DNA from: Tateyamaria sp. syn59
GTDB taxonomy: Bacteria; Pseudomonadota; Alphaproteobacteria; Rhodobacterales; Rhodobacteraceae
Reading direction: 5' to 3'
NCBI RefSeq assembly: GCF_007995245.1
Contig: NZ_VCBA01000002.1
Coordinates: forward strand, 1-64,000
DNA length: 64,000 nt
Part shown: piece by piece, positions 34,924 through 45,220 of the stretch
Layout of the letters: the number at the start of each line of letters is the position of its first letter
How positions within the stretch are numbered: position 1 is the first letter of the stretch
Notes under the pieces: generated by a model
What the model saw: only the letters and a program-made list of their open reading frames with translations
Told to the model about the DNA's origin: nothing
Databases searched by the model: none
Position numbers and translations under genes: made by a program

Positions 34924-36531
34924 TTACCCCTGAACAGCGCGCAGTGCCACCCCCGCATTGGCCAGCGCATTCCAAACCTTGGCATCGCGGCCATAGATGT
35001 CGCGGCGGTACTGGGTGTGCCCCTTGGGCGTGGTAAAGGCCGTACGGTAGATGATGTGCACAGGCACGGGCGCCTTGAGATCCACGCGGGTCTCGCGCCC
35101 TGTGGCCAGAACCGACTGGAAATACTCCTGCGGGTTGGCCTCCTGCTTGGCCAGCAGCGCATAGGCAAAGTCGAACGGATCGGCCAGACGAACGCACCCG
35201 TGGCTATAGGCGCGCACTTCCCGACCAAACAGGTTCTTGGCGGGCGTGTCATGCAGATAGATATTGTGCACGTTGGGGAACATGAACTTGACCAGACCCA
35301 GTGCATTGCCCTTGCTGGGCGGCTGGCGCATGGCGAAGGGGAACGTCCGTGCCGTGTACTGATTGAAATTCACCGCCGCGCGGTTCACCTTGCGCCCACG
35401 GCTGTCGGTGATCTCAATGTGACGGACGGCATTGCGGTTGCGCTTGAGCGCGGGCAGATATTCCTTGGTCACGATCGAGCGTGGGACATACCAGCTCGGG
35501 TTGATCACCATGAACTCCATCACGTCCGAAAATTCAGGTGTTGGGCGGTCATCCTTGTTGGCCCCCACGACCGACCGCGTCTCGAACGTGACCTTGCCAT
35601 TGTCGACAACCTTGGCGGTGAAGTCTGGAATGTTCACGAGGATATGCCGCTTGCCGCGTTCCTGATTGACCCAACGCTCCCGCTCCATCGCGACGATGAT
35701 CGAGCGCAGGCGATCCTGCACGGATTTGTTCATCTCGGTGATTGTTGCCTGCCCGGCAACACCGTCGGCTGTCATACCGTGGGCCAACTGGAACTGTTGG
35801 ACAGCGGCCTGAATGTCGGCGTCGTAGACCTGAGTGTTCGTGCGTTTCAGGAATCCCATGACCATCAAACGGTTGCGCATGATTGCGACCGCATCGCCCG
35901 ATTGGCCGGGCTTGAGGCTGCTAACCGGCACCTGCTGGCCCCACCCGCCATTGGCAAGCAGACGCTCCATGCGCAGTTTTTCCTTCATCAGCGCGGTGTA
36001 TTCCATGGTCTTCGGCGCAAGCGCCTTGAAGAACCCCGATGGCGAGGATTTGGAGAAATTCACGAGGTATGAGGTTCGGTCGCGGTACGGTATCTGCCGT
36101 ACGATGGCCCGGTCCACGCGCGACGGCACCAGCACACCGGTCTGCAAGTCTCGCGAAAACTGCAGGAAAGTGCGGCTCATTTCGACCTCGACGAGCCCGC
36201 GGTCGCGCTGTGTCTTGGCCGCCTTCATCTTGGCCTGAAGCCCAGCCGCATCATAGCGCGCTGCAGGCAGACCGTGGTTGCCCGCCTGATCCAGCGCCTT
36301 AAACAGCGCGACACGACGCTGACGCTCACGGCCCGACCGACCGGTCCAAAGGCTCTCATACCCGTTGCCTTTATAGAATGCAGCGATATCGGCGTCTCTC
36401 GCGGCGGCTTCGGCCACGGCTTGCTTGAAGGCTGTCACTTGCGCCGACACCCCCTGCGGCGCGGCCCATAAAACCGCCGTCAGCGCCAGGCCCAAAGCCA
36501 CCATCCAAGATCTGAAATATGCCACCGTCAT
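34924..36531 (-). CDS. L,D-transpeptidase (YkuD/YcbB-like)
   Basis: 535 residues from ATG 36531. A signal peptide ends near VSAQ. Residues about 200-275 form a peptidoglycan-binding domain (LKPGQSGDAVAIMRNRLMVMGF, VQQFQLAHGMTADGVAGQAT). The YkuD domain follows, with the catalytic Cys446 in SHGCVRL and upstream His in NIYLHDTP. It makes 3-3 crosslinks or anchors proteins to peptidoglycan. Divergent from a DUF882 cell-wall gene, and upstream of the lipid A genes, which supports an envelope function. A longer frame to 36585 lacks a better start. Confidence 0.88.
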   Translation of the reverse strand: MTVAYFRSWMVALGLALTAVLWAAPQGVSAQVTAFKQAVAEAAARDADIAAFYKGNGYESLWTGRSGRERQRRVALFKALDQAGNHGLPAARYDAAGLQAKMKAAKTQRDRGLVEVEMSRTFLQFSRDLQTGVLVPSRVDRAIVRQIPYRDRTSYLVNFSKSSPSGFFKALAPKTMEYTALMKEKLRMERLLANGGWGQQVPVSSLKPGQSGDAVAIMRNRLMVMGFLKRTNTQVYDADIQAAVQQFQLAHGMTADGVAGQATITEMNKSVQDRLRSIIVAMERERWVNQERGKRHILVNIPDFTAKVVDNGKVTFETRSVVGANKDDRPTPEFSDVMEFMVINPSWYVPRSIVTKEYLPALKRNRNAVRHIEITDSRGRKVNRAAVNFNQYTARTFPFAMRQPPSKGNALGLVKFMFPNVHNIYLHDTPAKNLFGREVRAYSHGCVRLADPFDFAYALLAKQEANPQEYFQSVLATGRETRVDLKAPVPVHIIYRTAFTTPKGHTQYRRDIYGRDAKVWNALANAGVALRAVQG

Positions 36532-36844
36532 ATTGCACCCATTATTATAAACTTCGCACCGGGTACGAGTATCCCAAGCGCGCACTGCGCCTGTCTATTC
36601 ACATTGACGACACACCGGCAAGAAGCACATGCGTGATGCGCGTCTGCATCGCGTCGCGGCCCTTGCGCCACACAAGTCCGAATTTGCGCAAAAATCTGCC
36701 TAAATCTCTTGCGAGGTTTTTTCACGCAGATTCAGAGCTTGGTAAACGAATCGAGCTATGCAATAAAAATGTTGCATCTGGGGATGAGATGGCAAAATCC
36801 GTGTAACATCACGGACAGGCAGGCGTACGGGACGGCGCAGTGAT
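36532..36844. promoter_or_regulatory. Divergent promoter region of L,D-transpeptidase and DUF882 genes
   Basis: 313 bp with no credible gene. It must contain both promoters. The only distinct feature is the dyad TCCGTG-TAACAT-CACGGA at 36799-36816, 29 bp upstream of the DUF882 start, which could be an operator or leader hairpin. Confidence 0.5.
36799..36816. promoter_or_regulatory. Dyad TCCGTG-TAACAT-CACGGA
   Basis: Perfect 6-bp arms with a 6-base spacer, close to the DUF882 start. Either an operator overlapping the transcription start or a short leader hairpin. Confidence 0.35.
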
Positions 36845-37411
36845 ATGAATGATACCTCTACGGGCATGACCCGCCGAGCCTTACTTGGCGCATTCGCGGC
36901 AACGGCAGTAACGGCGGCACCAACTTTCTCAAATGCAGCAGGATTTTTGCGAGGTGCGGGCGACATCCGACGCCTCCGTATGTATTCCGGTCGAACGGGC
37001 GAACGGATCGACATGATCTACTGGATCGAAGGGCATTACATCAAAGACGCGGTCAAGGAAGTGAACCATTTCATGCGTGATTGGCGGACCGATGACGTAA
37101 AGTCCATGGATCTTCGCAATGTTGACATCATGGCCGCAGCCCACAACCTGATGCAAACCGACGAACCATACATGCTGCTTTCGGGTTACCGCAGCCCGAA
37201 AACTAATGCCATGCTCCGCTCTCGCAGCCGCGGCGTGGCCAAAAACTCGCTTCACCTGAAAGGTCAAGCTGCCGATTTGCGCCTGTCCTCACGTTCCGTC
37301 AGCCAGATGGCACGCGCCGCACAGGCCTGCCGCGGCGGTGGGGTCGGCAAGTATTCCGGGTCCAACTTTGTGCATATGGACTGCGGCGTCGTTCGGTCTT
37401 GGGGCCGGTAA
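36845..37411 (+). CDS. DUF882 peptidase M15-like cell-wall protein (YcbK-like)
   Basis: 188 residues with a Tat signal (TRRALLGAFAATAVTA). The domain has the zinc-binding pattern of M15A/DUF882: LSGYRSPKTN, SLHLKGQAADLRL (His and Asp ligands), and FVHMDCG (second His). It probably cleaves or binds peptidoglycan in the periplasm. Divergent from the L,D-transpeptidase. In E. coli the homologous ycbK lies next to the L,D-transpeptidase ycbB, a parallel arrangement. An intrinsic terminator follows. Confidence 0.85.
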   Translation: MNDTSTGMTRRALLGAFAATAVTAAPTFSNAAGFLRGAGDIRRLRMYSGRTGERIDMIYWIEGHYIKDAVKEVNHFMRDWRTDDVKSMDLRNVDIMAAAHNLMQTDEPYMLLSGYRSPKTNAMLRSRSRGVAKNSLHLKGQAADLRLSSRSVSQMARAAQACRGGGVGKYSGSNFVHMDCGVVRSWGR

Positions 37412-37441
37412 GACCGGCCCTCTTGATTGGTTTCAGCAAAT

Positions 37442-37462
37442 GGGCGCTTCGGCGCCCTTTTT
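37442..37462 (+). terminator. Rho-independent terminator
   Basis: GGGCGC-TTCG-GCGCCC with five Ts, 31 bp after the DUF882 stop. Confidence 0.85.
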
Positions 37463-37667
37463 CGTTGGCGGCGCGCACTGGGGGATGCCGCACACCACCA
37501 ACATGGAACGGTTGCTGTTCGCAACGTGCGGTTAACGGCGAAAAGGACAGCATGGTTCCCCGACCAGCAAAGAAAATGTGCAACCTTCCGCCGAACCTGA
37601 CATCAAACTGTGACATCCGGCTCTTACCCGCCTAGCGTGAAACGATCTGATATCCCGGGGGACCCAT

Positions 37668-39626
37668 ATGACACACCTGATTTCGCGCCGCAAATTTCTG
37701 GCGACAACGGCCACCTTTGCGGCCATGCATCCGTTCTCGCTGCGCGCCAGCACCAACCAAGCACACCTGCGGATCATGGAAACCACTGACCTGCACGTCC
37801 ACGTCTTTCCTTACGACTATTACGCTGATCGCCCCCGCGACACGGTGGGCCTGTCGCGCACCGCGTCCATCATCGAAAGCATCCGGGCGGAGGCCACCAA
37901 CTCCATGCTGATCGACAATGGAGACTTCCTTCAGGGCAATCCGATGGGAGACTACATCGCCTACGAACGCGGCATGAAAGAGGGCGACTCCCACCCGATC
38001 ATCACCGCGATGAACACCGTGGGCTTTGACGCGGCCACCTTGGGCAACCACGAATTCAACTACGGCCTGGACTTCCTGATGAAGTCGCTCGCGGGCGCCG
38101 ACTTCCCCGTCGTCTGCGCCAATGTCTCCACCAAACAGGGTGCCGACGCGTCCGCTGACACAACCCTCCTGCCCCCCTTCGTCATCCTCGACCATACGGT
38201 TACCGATGGTGCGGGCGACATCCACCCGATAAAGGTCGGCCTCATCGGCTTTGTCCCGCCCCAGATCATGACCTGGGATCGCCGCCACCTTGAGGGCAGC
38301 GTGCAAACCCGTGATATCGTGGACACGGCCAAGACGCTCGTGCCGCTGATGAAGGAGCAAGGCGCTGACATCATCATCGCGCTCAACCACTCGGGCATCG
38401 GGGCAGCAGACCACACGGACGGCATGGAAAACGCCTCTGTCCCCCTCGCCGCTGTGGACGGAATCGACGCAATCCTGACAGGCCACCACCACCAGGTCTT
38501 CCCCTCTAACACCTACGCCGACATGCCCGCCGTTGACGTTGCTGCGGGCACGATACACGGCAAACCGGCCGCCATGGGCGGGTTCTGGGGCTCGCATCTT
38601 GGTGTCATCGACCTGATGCTTGAACGCGACGGCTCTGACTGGCGGATCACAGGCTTTGGGTCCGAAGCTCGACCCATCTCTCAACGAAATGAAGACCGCT
38701 CTGTCACTGCGCTGGTCGAAGACAATCAAGAGGTGCTCGACAGCGTTCAGGACGAACACGACGCCACCTTGGTCTATGTCCGACGCGCGGTGGGCAAGAC
38801 AGACGCGCCACTGCACAGCTACTTTGCCCTCGTCGCTGACGACCCGTCAGTTCAGATCGTGTCGATAGCCCAAAGCTGGTACATCGCCCAGATGATGCAG
38901 GGCACTGAATACGAGGGGCTGCCAATCTTGTCGGCCGCCGCCCCGTTCAAGGCAGGTGGTCGCGGAGGTCCGGAGTATTTCACCGATGTGCCCAAGGGCG
39001 ATGTCGCGATCAAGAACGTGTCCGACCTCTACCTATATCCCAACACCGCGCGCGCGGTTCTGGTCACGGGCGAACAGGTCAAGGACTGGCTCGAACGCTC
39101 TGCAGGTATGTTCAATCAGATCGAACCCGGCAGCACCGACGCGCCCCTCCTGAACCCCGATTTCCCGAGCTACAATTTCGACGTGATCGACGGAGTGACG
39201 TACCAGATCGACCTCAGTCAGCCGTCCAAATTTGACAGCGACGGCGCGGTCATCAACGCGGATGCCGGCCGGATCATTAACCTGAAGTACAACGGCGAAC
39301 CAATTGACCCTGCGGCACAATTCATCATTGCCACCAACAACTACCGCGCGGGTGGCGGCGGCAACTTCCCGGGCGCCAACAGCGACACGGTCATCTTCGA
39401 AGGGCCCGACACCAACCGCGACGTGATCGTACGCTACATCGTTGAACAGGGCACGATCAGCCCCCGCGCCGACGCCAACTGGTCCTTTGCGCCGCTGGAC
39501 GGCACAAGCGTGTTGTTCGAAACCGGACCCAAGGCCAAGGACTACATCGACGACGTCAAAGGGGTCACAATCGAACCGGCAGGCGACGGCCCCGATGGCT
39601 TTGCGCAATTCCGCATCTCGCTCTGA
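37668..39626 (+). CDS. cpdB: 2',3'-cyclic-nucleotide 2'-phosphodiesterase/3'-nucleotidase (CpdB-like)
   Basis: 652 residues with a Tat-like signal ([16 protein letters not shown]). The metallophosphoesterase motifs are [36 protein letters not shown] and GHHHQVFP, binding two metal ions. The C-terminal 5'-nucleotidase domain follows, with [16 protein letters not shown] and [13 protein letters not shown]. It hydrolyses cyclic and 3'-nucleotides in the periplasm for phosphate and nucleoside scavenging. Length fits CpdB (about 650). A tRNA gene follows 83 bp downstream. Confidence 0.9.
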   Translation: MTHLISRRKFLATTATFAAMHPFSLRASTNQAHLRIMETTDLHVHVFPYDYYADRPRDTVGLSRTASIIESIRAEATNSMLIDNGDFLQGNPMGDYIAYERGMKEGDSHPIITAMNTVGFDAATLGNHEFNYGLDFLMKSLAGADFPVVCANVSTKQGADASADTTLLPPFVILDHTVTDGAGDIHPIKVGLIGFVPPQIMTWDRRHLEGSVQTRDIVDTAKTLVPLMKEQGADIIIALNHSGIGAADHTDGMENASVPLAAVDGIDAILTGHHHQVFPSNTYADMPAVDVAAGTIHGKPAAMGGFWGSHLGVIDLMLERDGSDWRITGFGSEARPISQRNEDRSVTALVEDNQEVLDSVQDEHDATLVYVRRAVGKTDAPLHSYFALVADDPSVQIVSIAQSWYIAQMMQGTEYEGLPILSAAAPFKAGGRGGPEYFTDVPKGDVAIKNVSDLYLYPNTARAVLVTGEQVKDWLERSAGMFNQIEPGSTDAPLLNPDFPSYNFDVIDGVTYQIDLSQPSKFDSDGAVINADAGRIINLKYNGEPIDPAAQFIIATNNYRAGGGGNFPGANSDTVIFEGPDTNRDVIVRYIVEQGTISPRADANWSFAPLDGTSVLFETGPKAKDYIDDVKGVTIEPAGDGPDGFAQFRISL

Positions 39627-39709
39627 CGGACCAAGGCGCGGAGCACCCCCCGTGCCTTACGATTTAGCAATTGCAGGGCGCGGGTGGCACCGCTATACCG
39701 CGCCTCAAT

Positions 39710-39786
<77 letters not shown>

Positions 39787-39825
39787 TTTCCACCATCCAC
39801 TTGAAGGGCGAGTGCTCAAACGCGC

Positions 39826-40323
39826 ATGACGCTTATTCGGGATCTCAAAAGATCAGACCACGATGCCGCGCGCCTCCACCTTGCGCGGTGTTGGCGCGCG
39901 GCTTACGGGCCGCTTTTGAGCGCTCAACAGTTCGAAAACCTTCTCGCGACACTCGACGCGCCGGACCTGGGCCTTTTGGCACCGGATGGTATGGCTCTTG
40001 CAGCACTTGACCACAACCGGGGCCAAAACCCGCGCATGGTCGGCACTGTGATGGCAGCAGAACGTGGCGACACCGCTTACCTTTGGGGGATGTACGTAGC
40101 ACCGGATGCCATACGACGCGGGATTGGTACGCAGCTTTTCAACGCTGTCCTCACGCGCATATCAACAAGCGACATCTCACTTGTCGTGCTGGAAAGCAGT
40201 TACGCCGCGCGGGCATTCTATGCGTCGCTCGGGTTCCGCGCGAACGGATCTCTCAGCATGGATTTTGGTTCGGGACAGGAGTTACCCGCTATCAAAATGA
40301 CATGTCCTTGCTATGAGAGGTAA
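39826..40323 (+). CDS. GNAT family N-acetyltransferase
   Basis: 165 residues. The acetyl-CoA binding motif YLWGMYVAPDAIRRGIGTQLF (R-R-G-I-G-T) is clear, followed by LVVLESSYAARAFYASLGF. The substrate cannot be inferred. It lies directly after the tRNA-Arg and converges on the suf operon. Confidence 0.8.
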   Translation: MTLIRDLKRSDHDAARLHLARCWRAAYGPLLSAQQFENLLATLDAPDLGLLAPDGMALAALDHNRGQNPRMVGTVMAAERGDTAYLWGMYVAPDAIRRGIGTQLFNAVLTRISTSDISLVVLESSYAARAFYASLGFRANGSLSMDFGSGQELPAIKMTCPCYER

Positions 40324-40418
40324 ACGGCCCTTTGAGTAATCGGAACACCGACTGATCAGATTTGTCGCGCCAAACTGCAACACAGTCTCCAGCATGGTCT
40401 TCCCTAAAGGGGAACGGT

Positions 40419-41639
40419 TCAAGCGAACAGATCGTGCGCCAACTCCAGCGCGTCAACCAGCACGTCCACTTCTTCCTTGGTGTTGTACATCCCAAACGAC
40501 GCGCGGCATGTCGCGTTCAACCCCATATGCTCCATCAGTGGCCCAACACAATGCTGCCCCGCACGCACCGCGACCCCCTTCTTGTCGAGGATCGTCGAGA
40601 TATCGTGCGCGTGCCCGGCCCCGTCCAAAGTGAACGAAAAAATCGCGCCCTTGTCCGGCGTCGTGCCCTGCACCTGCAACCAGTTCAGACCGCCGAGTTT
40701 TTCTACAGTGTAGTCCCGGAGAGAATCCTCATGCGCCGCGATGGCGTCCATCCCCTGGCTCATCATGTAATCCAGCGCGACACCCAAGCCGATCATCTGT
40801 ACGATGCCGGGCGTGCCCGCCTCGAATTTATGGGGTGGGTCGTTGTAGACAACGCCGTCCTTGCTGACTTCCTTGATCATGTCGCCGCCACCGATAAACG
40901 GACGCATCTCTGCCATCCGTTCGGCTTTACAATAGATGGCACCAGAGCCTGACGGACCATAGAGTTTGTGACCCGTGATGGCGTAGAAGTCGGCGCCCAG
41001 ATCCTGCACGTCCACCGGCATATGCACCGCCGCCTGAGAGCCATCGACCATCACCGGAACGCCCTTGGCATGGGCACCTTCGCAGATCGTCTTGATGTCC
41101 ACCTTGGTGCCCAACACGTTGGACATATGGGTAACGGCAACCAGCTTGGTCTTGGGGCCGACAGCGTCAATGACCTTTTGCGGGTCAAGCGCGCCAGTGC
41201 TGTCCACATCGACCCATTTCAGCACCACACCCTGTCGTTCGCGCAGATAGTGCCAGGGCACGATGTTGGCGTGATGTTCCATGACCGACAGGACAATCTC
41301 GTCGCCCGCCTCCATCCGCGGCATGGCCCAGGCATAGGCGACCATGTTGATACCCTCGGTCGTGCCCGAGTTCATCACGATCTCATCTTCGGAGGCTGCG
41401 TTCAGAAACCGGGCGAGCTTGCCGCGGACCGCCTCGTAATTCTCAGTCGCGAGATTAGAAAGGTAGTGCAAACCCCTGTGAACATTCGAATATTCTTCGG
41501 AATATGACTTGGAAATCGCATCAATCACCACTTGCGGCTTCTGCGCCGACGCGCCGTTGTCGAGATAGACCAGCGGCTTCCCGTTCACCTCTCGCGACAG
41601 GATCGGAAAGTCCCCGCGGATGGCGTTCACATCATACAT
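40419..41639 (-). CDS. sufS: Cysteine desulfurase SufS (group II)
   Basis: 406 residues. PLP lysine in ITGHKLYGPSG, and the active-site Cys364 in RAGQHCVGPL, the same position number as E. coli SufS. It removes sulfur from cysteine as a persulfide for Fe-S assembly on SufBCD. It is the last gene of the suf operon, preceded by two Yip1-like genes. No sufE is seen in the window. Confidence 0.95.
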   Translation of the reverse strand: MYDVNAIRGDFPILSREVNGKPLVYLDNGASAQKPQVVIDAISKSYSEEYSNVHRGLHYLSNLATENYEAVRGKLARFLNAASEDEIVMNSGTTEGINMVAYAWAMPRMEAGDEIVLSVMEHHANIVPWHYLRERQGVVLKWVDVDSTGALDPQKVIDAVGPKTKLVAVTHMSNVLGTKVDIKTICEGAHAKGVPVMVDGSQAAVHMPVDVQDLGADFYAITGHKLYGPSGSGAIYCKAERMAEMRPFIGGGDMIKEVSKDGVVYNDPPHKFEAGTPGIVQMIGLGVALDYMMSQGMDAIAAHEDSLRDYTVEKLGGLNWLQVQGTTPDKGAIFSFTLDGAGHAHDISTILDKKGVAVRAGQHCVGPLMEHMGLNATCRASFGMYNTKEEVDVLVDALELAHDLFA

Positions 41640-41640
41640 C

Positions 41641-42237
41641 TCACAATCCTCCTGCCGTCACGCCGGTCAGCGTCACAAGCATCATCAATCCAATAAACAG
41701 GCCTGCCAGCACCACAAGCAAAAGGCCGAAAGCCCGAAAGAGCGAGTCGAAGCGTAGGGCTGCGCTGATGAAGTGCAACAGCAGCCAGAAGGCTACAATT
41801 GCCACACCCAACGCAACCAACCCGGCGATGGCCGGAACCACCATGCTCAGCACCAGAACCAGAAGCTGCGCAGCGGCGCGCAGTGCCTGAAGCCAGGTAA
41901 GAAGCGCCAGCATGTCAGTAAATTCGCCCTGCCCGCCCAAAGCCCGACCGGCCCAGACCAGACCGTGTACCATTACCAGCAGCCCGCCAGCGATGATCGC
42001 AAACAGCGCGATGGGCCGTTCGAGCAACCCAAGAATGGGCATGGCCGCGCGCGCGGCGGCGTCCACCTGCCCATCGAACAGCACAACCGGCGCCGAGGCC
42101 AGTACGGCGTTCACCGCAGCCACCGCAAACAAGGCCGTATAAAGCGTCGCCCGATCCAACTGCCATCCGATGATCTGGGCTGCCACCTGCTTGGGGTCGC
42201 GCAGCGTATCGACGGCGAGGTCTGACACAGCACTCAT
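41641..42237 (-). CDS. Yip1-family membrane protein
   Basis: 198 residues from ATG 42237; the frame stays open to 42603 but that part is in the shadow of the next gene. Five hydrophobic segments fit the Yip1 domain, with the N-terminus VDTLRDPKQVAAQIIGWQ typical of bacterial members. Function is unknown. Adjacent to sufS with a 1-bp gap and to another Yip1-like gene by a 4-bp overlap. Confidence 0.72.
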   Translation of the reverse strand: MSAVSDLAVDTLRDPKQVAAQIIGWQLDRATLYTALFAVAAVNAVLASAPVVLFDGQVDAAARAAMPILGLLERPIALFAIIAGGLLVMVHGLVWAGRALGGQGEFTDMLALLTWLQALRAAAQLLVLVLSMVVPAIAGLVALGVAIVAFWLLLHFISAALRFDSLFRAFGLLLVVLAGLFIGLMMLVTLTGVTAGGL

Positions 42238-42716
42238 TCCGAACGCTCCTGAGCGATGGATCCACCGATCCAGAACCACATGAAAACGAGAAACCAGATG
42301 AGGCCCACAGCCTGCTTTTCCATGCCCGGCCCTATAAAGCCGGACACAAGACCATGAAGCAGGATCAGCGGCGACGATGCCAGCAGAGCCCAGAACAGCG
42401 CCAACCGTGCACCGTAAGCCGTGCCCGTGCCGCCAAAGACGCGCCCGACGACACGCGCTAAAAGTGCGATCGCATAGAACAAGAGCGGCGCGATGAAGAT
42501 CAGCGCCATAAGTGACGCGCCCATCAGCATGTTCAGGTCTTCGCCCGTCAGATGTGCCTCGCGCGCCAGACGCGGCAGTTGCGCGATAAAGATTAGCACG
42601 CAAGACGCCATGAGGTAGGCCAGCGCGCGGTCCTCCCGCTCGCCCAGCGAAAGGAGTTGCCGCACGACACGACCAGGCCCCCGATAGGTGGCGCCGATGT
42701 TCCGTGTGATCGCCAT
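42234..42716 (-). CDS. Yip1-like membrane protein
   Basis: 160 residues with four or five hydrophobic segments. It overlaps the following Yip1 gene by 4 bp (ATGA) and starts 3 bp after the sufD stop, so it is embedded in the suf operon. Its role in Fe-S metabolism, if any, is unknown; these genes recur in suf operons of the order by my recollection. Confidence 0.68.
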   Translation of the reverse strand: MAITRNIGATYRGPGRVVRQLLSLGEREDRALAYLMASCVLIFIAQLPRLAREAHLTGEDLNMLMGASLMALIFIAPLLFYAIALLARVVGRVFGGTGTAYGARLALFWALLASSPLILLHGLVSGFIGPGMEKQAVGLIWFLVFMWFWIGGSIAQERSE

Positions 42717-42719
42717 GGC

Positions 42720-43994
42720 CTAGCCTCGGTGCCGCTCCAGCCAGCCTTGCAGGCGTTCAACAAGCGCATCGCGCAGGGTCTCGTTTTCGATCTCTTCCAC
42801 CGCTTCAGCGAGGAAGGCGAGCGTCAACAAGTCGGTCGCCACATTGGCAGGCACGCCGCGCGAGCGCAGGTAGAACAGCGCCTCTTCGTCGATGGCACCC
42901 GAGGTCGAGCCGTGCGAACAGGCCACATCATCGGCATAGATCTCAAGCTCGGGCTTGGCGAGGAACTGGCTGTCATCGTCCAGCAGAAGCGACTGGCTGA
43001 TCTGGTAGCCGTCTGTTTTCTGAGCACCTTCCTTGACCAAGATCTTACCCTGGAACACGCCGACAGCGCCGTTGCGCAGCACCTTCTTGAACACCTGCCG
43101 GCTTTCGCAGCGCAGCGCATCATGGGTGACAAATACGGTGTCGTCGTGGTGGAAATCACCGTCGCCCACGCAGGCTCCAGCCACATGCGCCACCGCATCG
43201 TCACCGGTCAACTCAACCACGCATTCGTTGCGGGTCAGGCGCCCGTTCACGGTCAGCGTGAAGGTTTTGAACACCGATTCAGTGCCAAGGCGCGCAAAGA
43301 TATGCGTCGCGGCCCGGCGTTCATGATCGCGTCCCTGCGCGCGCACGTGGTGGAAGTTGGCGGTGTCGGCCACGTCCACTTCCATGCACTTGTTGAACCG
43401 CGCCGCCGCGGGGCCGGTTTCAAGCAAAGTGAGTTCGGCGCCGGGGTCCAGTTTAACCACATGGTGCAGAATGGCATCCGACGTTTCATTCTCGTGCAAG
43501 TAAATGAAGTTGATCGGCTTCTCCGCCTTGCCCGTTACGTGGATCAAAACCCCGTCTGTAGCATAGGCCGTGTTCAGCGCAGCCAACGGGCGTGGCACGT
43601 AGTGACCGTTCGCCTCAAGCGCACCGTAAAGGTCGGAGGCCCAGTGGATGTCTGCGCTGTCAGCCAAGCGGTCGATGCGCACACCCGAAAGCGTCAGATC
43701 GTCAGATTGTTTGGGATCGAACACACCGTCGACAAACACGATCTTGAGCCGATCCATCTCACCGAACAGAGGGCCCTCTTCATTATGAAAAAGGGCCGCC
43801 TGAGGTGCGTCCGCTTGCACCAACGTGTCCGGGCGCGTGAACTTCCAGTATTCGTCGCGACGACCCGGCAAGCCCATTTCACGCACGCGGGCCAAAGCAG
43901 CCTTGCGTGCGGCATCCGCCCAACCGTTTTCGGGCATGGACAGCGTCGCCAACCGGTCCTCGGTCGGGTTTGGTTTGGTTGCAGCTTCGCCCAT
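42720..43994 (-). CDS. sufD: Fe-S assembly scaffold subunit SufD
   Basis: 424 residues. The SufBD beta-helix core and the functional His361 in CSHGSTSGAIDEEALFYLRSRG (equivalent to E. coli His360) are present. SufD forms the SufBC2D complex, needed for iron acquisition. It overlaps sufC by one base. Confidence 0.94.
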   Translation of the reverse strand: MGEAATKPNPTEDRLATLSMPENGWADAARKAALARVREMGLPGRRDEYWKFTRPDTLVQADAPQAALFHNEEGPLFGEMDRLKIVFVDGVFDPKQSDDLTLSGVRIDRLADSADIHWASDLYGALEANGHYVPRPLAALNTAYATDGVLIHVTGKAEKPINFIYLHENETSDAILHHVVKLDPGAELTLLETGPAAARFNKCMEVDVADTANFHHVRAQGRDHERRAATHIFARLGTESVFKTFTLTVNGRLTRNECVVELTGDDAVAHVAGACVGDGDFHHDDTVFVTHDALRCESRQVFKKVLRNGAVGVFQGKILVKEGAQKTDGYQISQSLLLDDDSQFLAKPELEIYADDVACSHGSTSGAIDEEALFYLRSRGVPANVATDLLTLAFLAEAVEEIENETLRDALVERLQGWLERHRG

Positions 43995-44749
43995 TACGCC
44001 ACCTCGGCCAGAATGTCGGCGTAGCCGTTGTTCTCGACCTCAAGTGCCAGTTCCGGCCCGCCGGTTTTGACGATCTTGCCATCCGCCATGATGTGCACGA
44101 CGTCGGGTTTGATGTGATCCAGCAGACGCTGGTAGTGGGTAATCACAAGGAACCCGCGCCCTTCATTGCGCAGGGCGTTCACACCTTCGGCAACCAGCTT
44201 CATCGCATCAACGTCAAGGCCGGAGTCGGTTTCGTCCAAGATGCACATCTTGGGTTCCAGCATCGCCATCTGCAGGATCTCGTTGCGCTTTTTCTCACCG
44301 CCCGAGAAGCCTACGTTCACCGGTCGCTTCAGCATGTCGGCGTCAATTTTCAGTGCCTTGGCCCGCTCGCGGATGATCTTGAGGAAGTCGGCCGCGCTCA
44401 GTTCCTCTTCCCCGCGCGCCTTGCGTTGCGCGTTCACGGCGGTGCGTAGGAAGGTCATGTTGCCCACACCAGGGATTTCAACCGGGTATTGGAAGGCGAG
44501 GAACAGGCCCGCTGCGGCACGCTCTTCAGGCTCCATGTCGAGCAGATCTTCTCCATCCAGCGTCGCTTCGCCGCCGGTCACTTCGTACCCGTCGCGGCCG
44601 GACAGCACATAGCTGAGTGTGGACTTGCCCGATCCGTTGGGTCCCATGATCGCATGCACCTTGCCCGCCTCGACGGTCAGGTCAACGCCCTTTAGGATCT
44701 GCTTGTCTTCTTCTTCCAGTTGCACGTGCAAGTTTTTGATATTCAACAT
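43994..44749 (-). CDS. sufC: Fe-S assembly ATPase SufC
   Basis: 251 residues. Walker A GPNGSGKST, SufC signature GFSGGEKKRNEILQMA and Walker B CILDETDSGLD with VITHYQRLL. The DETDSGLD segment is the canonical SufC form. It drives conformational change in SufBC2D. Compare the divergent SufC-like protein at 775-1485. Confidence 0.96.
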   Translation of the reverse strand: MLNIKNLHVQLEEEDKQILKGVDLTVEAGKVHAIMGPNGSGKSTLSYVLSGRDGYEVTGGEATLDGEDLLDMEPEERAAAGLFLAFQYPVEIPGVGNMTFLRTAVNAQRKARGEEELSAADFLKIIRERAKALKIDADMLKRPVNVGFSGGEKKRNEILQMAMLEPKMCILDETDSGLDVDAMKLVAEGVNALRNEGRGFLVITHYQRLLDHIKPDVVHIMADGKIVKTGGPELALEVENNGYADILAEVA

Positions 44750-44854
44750 GATACGTTCCTCGTCCTGCGCGATACCGCGCGTTATTTCAATTTGATGGCT
44801 CTGTCGTGGGCAGTGGCCGTTTACACTGAGCCGTCCACTATCCGGTGGTCTTGA

Positions 44855-45184
44855 TCATTCCGGGTCCCCGCATCGCTGATTGCAACGGGGGCAGACGCAG
44901 TCACCGGCTCGTGCGCGTTGCAGCATCGTCATCAGCCGGTAGGTCAATGCGCCCCAGCACACGAACAGAACAAGACCGAAGAGAAGCTCGAATTGCTCGG
45001 CAAAACGGGCAAAGATCCAACCATCCGCGACCATCTCGGCCACGATCTCGTCATGTCCAATAGACAGCAGAAAGACGATCACGTGGCCCAGAATGAGCAT
45101 GGTGAGCGTTCGGGTTTCCTGCGCCAAACGCCAATGATGGCCAAAGCGGGCAATGCCGGGTTTGCGTGGCGTGTCTGGTGCCAT
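44855..45184 (-). CDS. Small membrane protein with C-terminal Cys cluster
   Basis: 109 residues with two membrane helices and a C-terminal CVCPRCNQRC, a cysteine cluster of CxCxxCxxxC type that could bind zinc or an Fe-S cluster. ATG 45184 follows GGAG at nine bases. It lies between sufB and sufC in the suf operon. No known family. Confidence 0.6.
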   Translation of the reverse strand: MAPDTPRKPGIARFGHHWRLAQETRTLTMLILGHVIVFLLSIGHDEIVAEMVADGWIFARFAEQFELLFGLVLFVCWGALTYRLMTMLQRARAGDCVCPRCNQRCGDPE

Positions 45185-45220
45185 CGGGTCAGGCTCCGCT
45201 CTTGTGGGTGGGTGTCTCGG

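Noticed and set aside
42238-42603. N-terminal extension of the Yip1 gene by 122 codons
   Set aside because: Overlaps the neighbouring Yip1-like gene in another frame and reads as low-complexity Arg/Ser-rich sequence.
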